From contig CANHUD010000168.1 of the NCBI GenBank assembly GCA_947463665.1, forward strand, positions 1 to 5,543: DNA of 5,543 nucleotides, written 5' to 3'. The notes beneath the pieces were generated by a model. The model searched no databases, was not told where the DNA came from, and saw only the letters and a list, made by a program, of their open reading frames with translations. Both the position numbers and the translations under genes were made by a program. Shown here in pieces: positions 1 to 5,543 of this stretch (position 1 is the first letter of the stretch; each line of letters opens with the position of its first letter). The DNA comes from Sphingobacteriales bacterium. GTDB lineage: Bacteria; Bacteroidota; Bacteroidia; Chitinophagales; Chitinophagaceae.

Positions 1-1
1 T

Positions 2-2641
2 AAAAACACAGCAGAACCTCGTGTTCTTTTCACAGGAGGAAGCGGAACAGCTCCCTACACGTTTGCTTACAAAATCAATGGAGGAACCACACTTACTGTA
101 ACAACTGTAACCGGTGATACCGTATCAGTGGCGGCACCTACCGGAACAGTGGGAGACTTTTTATATGAACTCATCAGTGTAACTGATGCTTCTTCCACTA
201 CCTGCAGCCAGCTGCAAACAGGCACAGTAACCATTAAAATCTGGCCTTTACCTGTTGCTTCATACTCCACCACCACCCCCGTCTGCGAAACCGGAGTGAT
301 CAGCTTTACCGATAAATCTGTTGCCAACAGTGCATCCCTCAGCAGCTGGTCATGGGATTTTGCCGATCCCTCCAGCGGCACGAACAACCTTTCCAGCCAG
401 ACAGATCCAGTCCATAGCTTTGCAGCAGCAGGCACCTATGCCATAAAGCTGGTAGTAACCAATTCCAATGGCTGTGTGAGTGACAATACCGTATCGCCTC
501 TTACCGTACACCCCAAACCACTGGCCGGATACATCATCCCGGAGGTTTGTCTGAAAGATTCCTACGCTGAATTCCTAGACACCAGTAAAGTAACGTCTCC
601 ATCTACCATAACTGCCTGGTCCTGGGATTTTGGAGATGCACTCTGGAACCAGGCTCCGGTAAGTCCGAATACATCAACCGCTCAGAATGCCCGTCATTCC
701 TATAAAGCGGTAGGCGATTACATTGTAACGCTTATTGTTACCTCCAATGAAGGCTGTAAGGATACGATTGAACAAAAGCTTACCGTGAACGGAAGTTTCC
801 CTCAGGCAGCCTTCACTGTTCAAAATCCAACTACCCTTTGTGCGAATGATTCTGTAGCGATCATCGACGGCTCCACCGTTTTCCCGGGAGTAATAACCCG
901 CGTGGAGATCTGGTGGGATGATCTGGGTGATCGTACCGCCAAGACCATCGATGACCTGCCAAAACTGGGTAAACAATACAAACATCTGTACCCGAACTTC
1001 CAGTCGCCACTCACCAAAACCTTCCAGATTCGCCTGCGGGCCTATTCCGGAAGCATCTGTCTGAATGAAACCTCACAGACCATCACGGTAAATGCGGCGC
1101 CCAAAGTTCAGTTCAATACCATGCCGGCCATTTGTTTCGACGCAGCTCCCTACCAGATAATTGAAGCATCTGAAATTGGAGCAGTACCTGGTACGTTCGA
1201 GTTTTTTGGTCCGGGAGTATCGCCTGCCGGCCTTTTCAGTCCGGCCGTTGCGGGTGAAGGAACCCACACGATCAAATACCGGTTCATCAGCAATATGGGT
1301 TGTGCCGACAGCCTCACGCAGACGATCAAAGTATGGACACGTGCGGTGGCAGATTTCGCCGTAACCTCCAGTCCGGTCTGTGAAAAACAGGCCGTAACGT
1401 TTACGGATAAATCCACATCTGCTGAAGGTACCATCACCGAATGGAGATGGAATTTTGGAGACGGTTCACCCATTGAAAACCGATCTTCCAATGCAGCCTT
1501 TACCCATGTATTCCCGCATTACGGAACATACGATGTAACCCTAACGGTTATCACATCAAATGGTTGTGTGAGTGCAGTCAAAACCATGCAGGTAAAGGTA
1601 GAACCACTGGCTCGCCCTAACTTCACCTTCCCGGCCATCAGTTGTTTACCGAATGCCATAGTGCAATTCACCAATGCATCCGGAGTTCCCGGAGGAAGTA
1701 TGTCTGAGCTTACCTATAGCTGGGACTTTGGAGACCCCGGAAGCGGTGCGGCCAATCAGTCGGCCATCGCAGATCCGGCCCATACCTATACCACACTCGG
1801 GCCTTTCAATGTGAAGCTGACGGCTACCACCCAAGCAGGATGTGTGCACGATACGACCATCGTACTGAATACCCTGCATCCTGAGCCCAAAGGGGCCTTC
1901 ATCACCAATCCCGATGAAGTATGTGTGGGCAGTCCGATCCAGTTCACCAATACCAGTGATCCGGCAGACGGCACCCTGCAATCACTGGCATGGGATATGG
2001 GCGATGGCAACACCCGAAATACGGCATCGTTCAGTTATACGTACGGACGTACCGGCAGCTACACGGTAAGCCTTACCATCACCAACAGCTTTGGCTGTAA
2101 GAGTAGCGTGGCCACAAAAGTTATATCGATCAACCCCTATCCGGTAGTGAATGCCGGCCCCAGCCGGGTGGTACTGGAGGGTGGATTCATTACCATCAAC
2201 GCAACGGCTTCCAACGCAAACGGACTGACCTATCTGTGGACACCGGCAACCGGACTCAATGATCCAACCCTCCTTACGCCGGTAGCTTCACCTGCACAGG
2301 ATACGCGGTACCTGTTGAGGGTAACCAGCGATAAAGGATGCAGCGATACCAGCAGCGTGTTTGTGAAGGTGCTGTTCAAACCAGTTGTTCCCAATACCTT
2401 CACGCCCAATGGGGATGGTATAAATGATAAATGGGATATTCTGTATATCGACAGCTATCCGGGATCTGTTATTGAGGTGTATACAGCTACCGGTCAGCCG
2501 GTGTTCCGGTCGGTAGGATACAACATACCCTGGGATGGAACGAACAAGGGCAAATCCCTGCCTTCCGGCACCTATTATTATGTGATCGATCCGAAAAATG
2601 GCCGGGCTAAAATAGCCGGATATGTAACGATCCTGCGCTAA
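2..2641 (+). CDS. Multi-PKD-domain surface protein with T9SS type B (gliding motility-associated) C-terminal sorting domain, 5'-partial
   Basis: This is the C-terminal part of a large secreted protein; the frame is open to the window's left edge, so the real start and signal peptide lie outside. The GTG at 128 is internal, because the 42 codons before it continue the same repeat (TGGSGTAPYTFAYKINGG, SprB-like). Numbering codons from nt 2, PKD-type modules follow with cores WSWDFAD (nt 347), WSWDFGD (617), a degenerate IWWDDLGD (908), WRWNFGD (1442), YSWDFGD (1718) and AWDMGD (1988). An Ig-like module without a PKD core lies at about 1097-1340, and a module with YLWTPATGL at about 2135-2374. 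The end, from nt 2378, is a CHU_C/TIGR04131-type domain starting PNTFTPNGDGINDKWDI and ending GYVTILR. Proteins with this tail are exported by the type IX system and attached to the surface or released. Likely roles are adhesion, gliding or polymer binding; no catalytic domain is visible, so the specific function is unknown. Confidence 0.93.
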   Translation, partial: KNTAEPRVLFTGGSGTAPYTFAYKINGGTTLTVTTVTGDTVSVAAPTGTVGDFLYELISVTDASSTTCSQLQTGTVTIKIWPLPVASYSTTTPVCETGVISFTDKSVANSASLSSWSWDFADPSSGTNNLSSQTDPVHSFAAAGTYAIKLVVTNSNGCVSDNTVSPLTVHPKPLAGYIIPEVCLKDSYAEFLDTSKVTSPSTITAWSWDFGDALWNQAPVSPNTSTAQNARHSYKAVGDYIVTLIVTSNEGCKDTIEQKLTVNGSFPQAAFTVQNPTTLCANDSVAIIDGSTVFPGVITRVEIWWDDLGDRTAKTIDDLPKLGKQYKHLYPNFQSPLTKTFQIRLRAYSGSICLNETSQTITVNAAPKVQFNTMPAICFDAAPYQIIEASEIGAVPGTFEFFGPGVSPAGLFSPAVAGEGTHTIKYRFISNMGCADSLTQTIKVWTRAVADFAVTSSPVCEKQAVTFTDKSTSAEGTITEWRWNFGDGSPIENRSSNAAFTHVFPHYGTYDVTLTVITSNGCVSAVKTMQVKVEPLARPNFTFPAISCLPNAIVQFTNASGVPGGSMSELTYSWDFGDPGSGAANQSAIADPAHTYTTLGPFNVKLTATTQAGCVHDTTIVLNTLHPEPKGAFITNPDEVCVGSPIQFTNTSDPADGTLQSLAWDMGDGNTRNTASFSYTYGRTGSYTVSLTITNSFGCKSSVATKVISINPYPVVNAGPSRVVLEGGFITINATASNANGLTYLWTPATGLNDPTLLTPVASPAQDTRYLLRVTSDKGCSDTSSVFVKVLFKPVVPNTFTPNGDGINDKWDILYIDSYPGSVIEVYTATGQPVFRSVGYNIPWDGTNKGKSLPSGTYYYVIDPKNGRAKIAGYVTILR
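260..2374 (+). repeat. Tandem array of diverged PKD/Ig-like modules, mostly with one cysteine pair each
   Basis: About eight modules of roughly 75-100 residues follow one another, recognisable by the PKD core W-x-W-D/N-F-G-D, a following H/Y-x-Y/F...G-x-Y/F turn and a closing V-x-x-N-GC-like segment. Seven of them have one Cys near the N-terminal end (PVC, EVC, TLC, AIC, PVC, ISC, EVC) and one near the C-terminal end (NGC, EGC, SIC, MGC, NGC, AGC, FGC); the last has only the C-terminal one (KGC). The repetition is at protein level. At DNA level the copies are too diverged for me to see long identical stretches, so the array looks old rather than recently amplified. The modules are probably rigid extracellular spacers; disulfide pairing within each module is my inference. 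Confidence 0.8.
2378..2638 (+). other. T9SS type B sorting domain (CHU_C / gliding motility-associated C-terminal domain) coding segment
   Basis: The last 87 codons encode a self-contained domain: an N-terminal PNTFTPNGDGINDKW motif, a central strand IEVYTATGQPVF, then PWDGTNKGKSLPSGTYYYVI and a terminal GYVTILR. This order is the family signature (PF13585/TIGR04131): the NGDGxND turn, the YxxxGxxVF strand, the WDG and LPxGTYYY segments, and a C-terminal xVTIxR. In Bacteroidota this tail directs outer-membrane translocation by the PorV/SprA-type machinery. It contains no cysteine, unlike the modules before it. It is complete up to the TAA at 2639-2641, so the gene is intact at its 3' end. Confidence 0.92.
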
Positions 2642-2658
2642 CAGTCTCGTGTAATAAT

Positions 2659-2695
2659 AAAAGAGGGATATCCGTTTAGGTTATCCCTCTTTTTT
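2659..2695. terminator. Rho-independent terminator, probably bidirectional, between convergent genes
   Basis: AAAAGAGGGATA at 2659-2670 is the exact reverse complement of TATCCCTCTTTT at 2682-2693, giving a 12-bp stem with an 11-nt loop. On the plus strand the hairpin runs into six T's (2690-2695), fitting termination of the surface-protein gene 17 nt after its stop. On the minus strand the same hairpin starts about 17 nt after the exonuclease stop and ends in TTTT-A-TTATTA, so it can also end that transcript. Only this structure lies in the 71-bp gap. Confidence 0.88.
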
Positions 2696-2712
2696 ATGGG
2701 TGTTATGACTGA

Positions 2713-3474
2713 TTACTGCAGACCGGTCAGCTGCTTCCAGAGATCGCCGGCGATCATGCGGGTAGCTATGGGCATGTTAGACTCTTTATACATCCAGCGA
2801 AGATAATCGGGATCTTCTGTGATCGGTTTTCCCATGTTCTTCCCGAAATTAAAGATCACCACACCGTCTTTATTGATTTTGAATTTGGTGTCCAGACCCT
2901 TGAAACCATCGGCCACAAAGGCTTCCAGCGCTTCTACCGTCTGCCCCAGATCCTCATATCGTTCCAGCTGCTTTGAAAACACCTTCATTGTTGCCTCCAC
3001 ATCTGCCTGCGCTGCATGGGCGTCTTCATGCTCCTCCTCACAATAAAACCGAACCGCAGCCGCAAGATTCCGCGATTCCTTTTTCAGAAAAATGATGTAG
3101 GGATCGATGACACGCACATTTTTAAGGAGAATGGGATATTTCTTACATCGATGAAACTCTTCCATCAGCATCGGCACATCAAACCGACGAACATTGAATC
3201 CTCCCAGATCGGCATCAGAAAAGAACGTCGCCAGTTCATCCGATACCTCCGCAAAAGAAGGCTTATCCGCCACCAGCTCATCCGTTATCCCATGAATGGC
3301 CGTTGCTTCCTCCGGAATTGGCATGCCCGGGTTTATATAATGATGCAGCTCCCTGCGGGAACCATCCGGCGATACCCGTACCGCATACAATTCTATGATC
3401 CGGTGGTCCTGGATGCTTACCCCCGTTGTCTCCAAATCGAAAAATACCAGATCCCGTTCCAGCTCAAGTCGCAT
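2713..3474 (-). CDS. DEDDh (DnaQ-like) 3'-5' exonuclease with ExoX-like C-terminal segment
   Basis: The 253-residue protein is a predicted cytoplasmic, metal-dependent 3'-5' exonuclease. The Exo I motif is FFDLETTG (D13, E15), followed by the family-typical AIHGITDE (59-66). Exo II is FNVRRFD (N94, D99) and Exo III is DAHAAQAD (H153, D158), so all four acidic residues and the DEDDh histidine are present. Residues about 207-230 (FNFGKNMGKPI...DPDYLRWMYK) match the small domain found after the nuclease core in ExoX-like proteins. The ATG at 3472-3474 is well fixed: an in-frame stop lies 12 bp upstream (3487-3489) and the first motif begins at residue 11. No Shine-Dalgarno is visible; the upstream bases are A-rich, as is usual in Bacteroidota. 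The gene is divergent from recD. It may be annotated as a PolIII epsilon subunit, but there is no evidence that it is the replicative proofreader; a repair or processing role is more likely. Confidence 0.92.
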   Translation of the reverse strand: MRLELERDLVFFDLETTGVSIQDHRIIELYAVRVSPDGSRRELHHYINPGMPIPEEATAIHGITDELVADKPSFAEVSDELATFFSDADLGGFNVRRFDVPMLMEEFHRCKKYPILLKNVRVIDPYIIFLKKESRNLAAAVRFYCEEEHEDAHAAQADVEATMKVFSKQLERYEDLGQTVEALEAFVADGFKGLDTKFKINKDGVVIFNFGKNMGKPITEDPDYLRWMYKESNMPIATRMIAGDLWKQLTGLQ

Positions 3475-3536
3475 TTTTTGAATCTTTTAACTAATATATA
3501 CTTTTTATAACGACATATTTTGACGCTTGCTAATTG

Positions 3537-3544
3537 TAGGTTTG
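3537..3544 (+). promoter_or_regulatory. Candidate Bacteroidota -7 promoter box upstream of recD (TAGGTTTG)
   Basis: TAGGTTTG matches the Bacteroidota sigma-ABfr -7 consensus TAnnTTTG at all six fixed positions. A TTTTG at 3518-3522 could be the -33 element, but the spacer is only 14 bp, shorter than the usual 17-23 or so, which weakens the call. Transcription from here would include the mini-ORF at 3603-3638 and give a leader of roughly 120 nt before recD. Confidence 0.35.
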
Positions 3545-3590
3545 CTGCTGCAAAGAAACCGGAGTTCTGCAAGCTTGTCGATAAAAGAAT

Positions 3591-3599
3591 AAAGGAGGT
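3591..3599 (+). promoter_or_regulatory. Perfect Shine-Dalgarno sequence AAAGGAGGT ahead of an 11-codon ORF
   Basis: AAAGGAGGT complements the expected Bacteroidota 16S rRNA 3' end (ACCUCCUUU) at all nine positions. It lies 3 nt before the ATG at 3603, a rather short spacing. It is about 70 nt from the recD start, far too distant to serve that start directly. Strong SD sequences are uncommon in this phylum, so the site stands out; recD itself has none. Confidence 0.5.
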
Positions 3600-3602
3600 A
3601 CT

Positions 3603-3638
3603 ATGTATAGCTTTGCGAAACGAAAACCGGGCGACTAA
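3603..3638 (+). CDS. Putative 11-codon leader ORF upstream of recD
   Basis: ATG at 3603 opens MYSFAKRKPGD and stops at TAA 3636-3638, 31 nt before the recD ATG. Its only support is the perfect Shine-Dalgarno directly in front. The peptide is short, basic in the middle (KRK), and resembles nothing I recognise. It could be a translated leader that influences recD expression, or a chance ATG next to a purine-rich stretch. A competing reading is that the -7-like box inside it (3608-3615) is the recD promoter, in which case the ORF would not be transcribed whole. Confidence 0.25.
   Translation: MYSFAKRKPGD
3608..3615 (+). promoter_or_regulatory. Second candidate -7 promoter box for recD (TAGCTTTG)
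   Basis: TAGCTTTG again matches TAnnTTTG fully and would place the transcript start near 3620, with a recD leader of about 50 nt. I see no TTG at the expected -33 distance; the nearest (3575-3577) is 30 bp away. This box lies inside the mini-ORF, so the two calls largely exclude each other. Confidence 0.3.
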
Positions 3639-3669
3639 TACTCCATCATAAACAGATAAACCAAACGAT

Positions 3670-5475
3670 ATGCCTACGCTGACCGATGTACATCAACAGT
3701 TTGCAGAAGCGTTTCCCGACAAACGGATCCGTCCGCTTGCCTGGCTTCTTTCGAAAAAACTCTTCGAAGGAAATATTTGCGTCAGGGAAACGGATCTGAG
3801 CGATCCGGAAAATGGCTCTCCGTATGGACCAGTGCCGTTGTTGGCAAGTTGCGACTGGGGAACATACATCTCCGACCAGCCGGAGGCGGTGGCCCCATTT
3901 ATTAAAAACGGGGATCGGTACTATCTCCAGCGGTATTTCCGCTACGAGACCACCATACTGGACTTGCTGAGCCGGATGCTGCAACGGTCGCGGGAAAAAA
4001 AGGAGGAGCGGAAAGAGGCGCTGGAAGCTCATAATGGCCTGATCAGTTCCCTGAAAGCAGACTACGATCTTCAGGGATTGTCGGAGCAAGAGCGGGTCGA
4101 CTGGCAGCTGGTGGCGGCCATACAGGCGCAACTGAGTGATTTTTTCATCATCACCGGCGGGCCCGGAACCGGAAAAACCACCACCCTGGCCAAATTGCTT
4201 CGCCTGTTGCTGGCCCTCACCCCGGACGCCCGGATCGCCCTGGCAGCCCCTACAGGTAAAGCGTCCATGCGGATGGCCGAATCGCTGCGCAACAGCACCC
4301 TCCAGTTTCCCGAAATGTTTCCGGAGGAATTGAAAAAGAAGATTCACGAGCTGATACCCAGCACCCTGCATAAACTGCTTGGCTACCGCAAAGACTCCAT
4401 CTATTTCAAACACAACGCCGAAAATCCCCTGCCCTATGACGTGATCATTGTGGATGAGGCGTCTATGGTGGATGTACCCATGTTCGCAAAACTGCTGTCG
4501 GCCATGGGCCCGGAGAGCCGGCTGATCCTGTTGGGCGATAAAGACCAGCTGGCTTCCGTGGAAGCAGGTAGTCTGCTGGGAGACCTTTGTAGCAGTGCCG
4601 CTCCTCTCAATATGTTTACCGAAGAGCAGGGCAATTGGATCAATGCATTGATTCCGGAAGCAGACCGGCAAATTCCTTCTTCATTTCTTCAGGCACAGAC
4701 CAGTCCGTTCTCGGCAGCCATTGTGGAACTGAGGCTCTCTCACCGTTTCCGTAACCAGAGCGCCATCGGGAAAGTGAGCAGGGCTGTGATCCAGAGCGAT
4801 ATTCCCGCGATCCGTACCCTTATGGAAACTCCCTTACCCGATCTTGTATTTGATTCGGATTATTCGGAAGACCGGCTCCGGACCTTTGTGCAGGGATATG
4901 CCGCTTACATCCAGGAAGCGGACATCGCGCAGGCACTAAAAGCCCTTCAGAAGCTGCGCGTGCTGACCACCGTTCGGGAGGGGAATCGCGGACTCTATGC
5001 CCTCAACCGGAAGATCGAACAGCTGCTGCAGGAAAGTAGGCTCATCTCCCCCGGCAGCCTCGCCTTTTATGAACACCGGCCGGTAATCATCACCCGGAAC
5101 AACTATGAACTCGGGCTTTTCAACGGCGATATCGGTATTGTACGGAAAGACCCATTGAACCGGCTGCGGGTATGGTTTGAAGCAGAGAGCGGTGTACTCC
5201 GTTCGGTACTTCCTGCCTACCTCAATGCCTGCGAAACGGTTTTTGCCATGACCATCCATAAGAGCCAGGGGTCAGAATTCAACAACGTGATGGTGGTACT
5301 GCCGGAAGGCACCAACCACCCGCTGCTCACCCGTGAACTGCTCTATACCGGCATCACCCGCGCCCGTAAAACAGCCATCATCAGTGGAAAAGCAGACACG
5401 CTCGAACACACTGTTAAAACAGCCGTTCAACGGATCTCCGGAATTGATCAGCGAATCCAATCCTTCACCTTTTAA
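3670..5475 (+). CDS. recD: RecD, exodeoxyribonuclease V (RecBCD) alpha subunit, SF1B 5'-3' DNA helicase
   Basis: The 601-residue protein is close in length to E. coli RecD (608). RecD is the 5'-3' helicase motor of RecBCD, which unwinds and resects double-strand breaks for recombination. Residues about 1-105 form the RecD N-terminal domain (RPLAWLLSKKLFEGNICV), followed by a charged helical linker (REKKEERKEALE, 108-119). Helicase motifs are complete: Walker A GGPGTGKTTT (163-172), Ia APTGKA (193-198), Walker B IVDEAS (260-265), III LGDKDQL (288-294), IV LSHRFR (356-361), V TIHKSQGSEF (528-537) and VI YTGITRAR (559-566). The last two lie in the UvrD_C_2-type C-terminal domain. The ATG at 3670 is the first possible ATG after an in-frame TAA at 3649-3651; it has no Shine-Dalgarno. 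The absence of a long helix-hairpin-helix N-terminal extension, plus the recC-like start 10 bp downstream, argues for true RecD over the stand-alone RecD2. Confidence 0.93.
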   Translation: MPTLTDVHQQFAEAFPDKRIRPLAWLLSKKLFEGNICVRETDLSDPENGSPYGPVPLLASCDWGTYISDQPEAVAPFIKNGDRYYLQRYFRYETTILDLLSRMLQRSREKKEERKEALEAHNGLISSLKADYDLQGLSEQERVDWQLVAAIQAQLSDFFIITGGPGTGKTTTLAKLLRLLLALTPDARIALAAPTGKASMRMAESLRNSTLQFPEMFPEELKKKIHELIPSTLHKLLGYRKDSIYFKHNAENPLPYDVIIVDEASMVDVPMFAKLLSAMGPESRLILLGDKDQLASVEAGSLLGDLCSSAAPLNMFTEEQGNWINALIPEADRQIPSSFLQAQTSPFSAAIVELRLSHRFRNQSAIGKVSRAVIQSDIPAIRTLMETPLPDLVFDSDYSEDRLRTFVQGYAAYIQEADIAQALKALQKLRVLTTVREGNRGLYALNRKIEQLLQESRLISPGSLAFYEHRPVIITRNNYELGLFNGDIGIVRKDPLNRLRVWFEAESGVLRSVLPAYLNACETVFAMTIHKSQGSEFNNVMVVLPEGTNHPLLTRELLYTGITRARKTAIISGKADTLEHTVKTAVQRISGIDQRIQSFTF

Positions 5476-5485
5476 TCTTTACTGT

Positions 5486-5543
5486 ATGTCTGCCCATATA
5501 CACCTCAACGTTTCCAACAACCTGCGGCCCCTTTCCCAAAAAA
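5486..5543 (+). CDS. recC: Start of RecC, exodeoxyribonuclease V gamma subunit (3'-partial)
   Basis: ATG at 5486, 10 bp after the recD stop, opens a frame that runs off the window end after 19 codons (MSAHIHLNVSNNLRPLSQK). The H-x-N-V-SN-x-L-x-x-L pattern matches the first strand and helix of RecC proteins (E. coli RecC begins with YHSNRLDVL), and Bacteroidota RecC proteins commonly open with a similar LNVSN segment. The close spacing on the same strand implies co-transcription with recD. RecC is the scaffold and Chi-recognition subunit of RecBCD, so the context agrees. The call rests on a very short segment plus synteny. No clear Shine-Dalgarno is visible before this ATG. Confidence 0.72.
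   Translation, partial: MSAHIHLNVSNNLRPLSQK

Noticed and set aside
128..130. GTG at 128 as the start of the surface-protein gene
   Set aside because: The same frame is open to the window edge and encodes a matching SprB-like repeat before this codon, so the GTG is internal.
674..1491. Several minus-strand frames of 64-113 codons inside the PKD protein
   Set aside because: Overlapping shadows of a well-supported coding frame, without domains or ribosome-binding sites.
3016..3510. A 164-codon plus-strand frame opposite the exonuclease
   Set aside because: Antisense to the DEDDh exonuclease, whose catalytic motifs are intact; the product has no domain features.
3539..3560. Small inverted repeat GGTTTGC...GCAAAGAAACC as operator or attenuator
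   Set aside because: The stem is only 5 bp in either pairing and has no T-run; too weak to call a regulatory structure.
3646..4671. A 341-codon minus-strand frame opposite the recD N-terminal half
   Set aside because: It is fully antisense to a gene with complete helicase motifs, its product has no recognisable domain and is rich in Q/G/R/F as expected of a shadow frame.
1..5543. A novel defence, mobile or CRISPR-type system
   Set aside because: No transposase, integrase, phage gene, repeat-spacer pattern or toxin-antitoxin pair is visible; the nuclease and helicase are recognisable housekeeping repair families and RecD has its normal partner next to it.

Overview
The window reads as ordinary chromosomal DNA from a Bacteroidota bacterium, most likely of the Chitinophagaceae or a close relative. 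The main evidence is a multi-PKD surface protein ending in a gliding-motility / type IX secretion (T9SS) type B sorting domain, a system confined to that phylum. Bacteroidota-type -7 promoter boxes (TAnnTTTG) and a recD start codon with no Shine-Dalgarno sequence agree with this. The family-level placement is an inference from protein style only.

Layout: (1) 2-2641, plus strand: the C-terminal 879 codons of a large secreted protein whose true start lies upstream of the window. It holds a SprB-like repeat, a string of PKD/Ig-like modules that mostly carry one cysteine pair each, and a C-terminal CHU_C-type sorting domain. (2) 2659-2695: a strong hairpin terminator that can serve both convergent genes. 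(3) 2713-3474, minus strand: a DEDDh (DnaQ-like) 3'-5' exonuclease with an ExoX-like C-terminal segment. (4) 3475-3669: a 195-bp divergent intergenic region with two -7-like boxes and a perfect Shine-Dalgarno sequence leading into an 11-codon ORF. (5) 3670-5475, plus strand: a complete RecD helicase (exodeoxyribonuclease V alpha subunit). (6) 5486 to the window end, plus strand: the first 19 codons of what looks like RecC, 10 bp after recD.

The right half is therefore a DNA-repair locus: a recD-recC operon start (RecBCD double-strand-break processing; recB is expected further downstream but is not visible), divergent from a DnaQ-family exonuclease. The left half is an unrelated cell-surface gene insulated by the terminator. 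I see no mobile element, CRISPR array, tRNA, rRNA or clear sign of recent transfer. I do not see a previously undescribed system. The most unusual item is the leader mini-ORF in front of recD.
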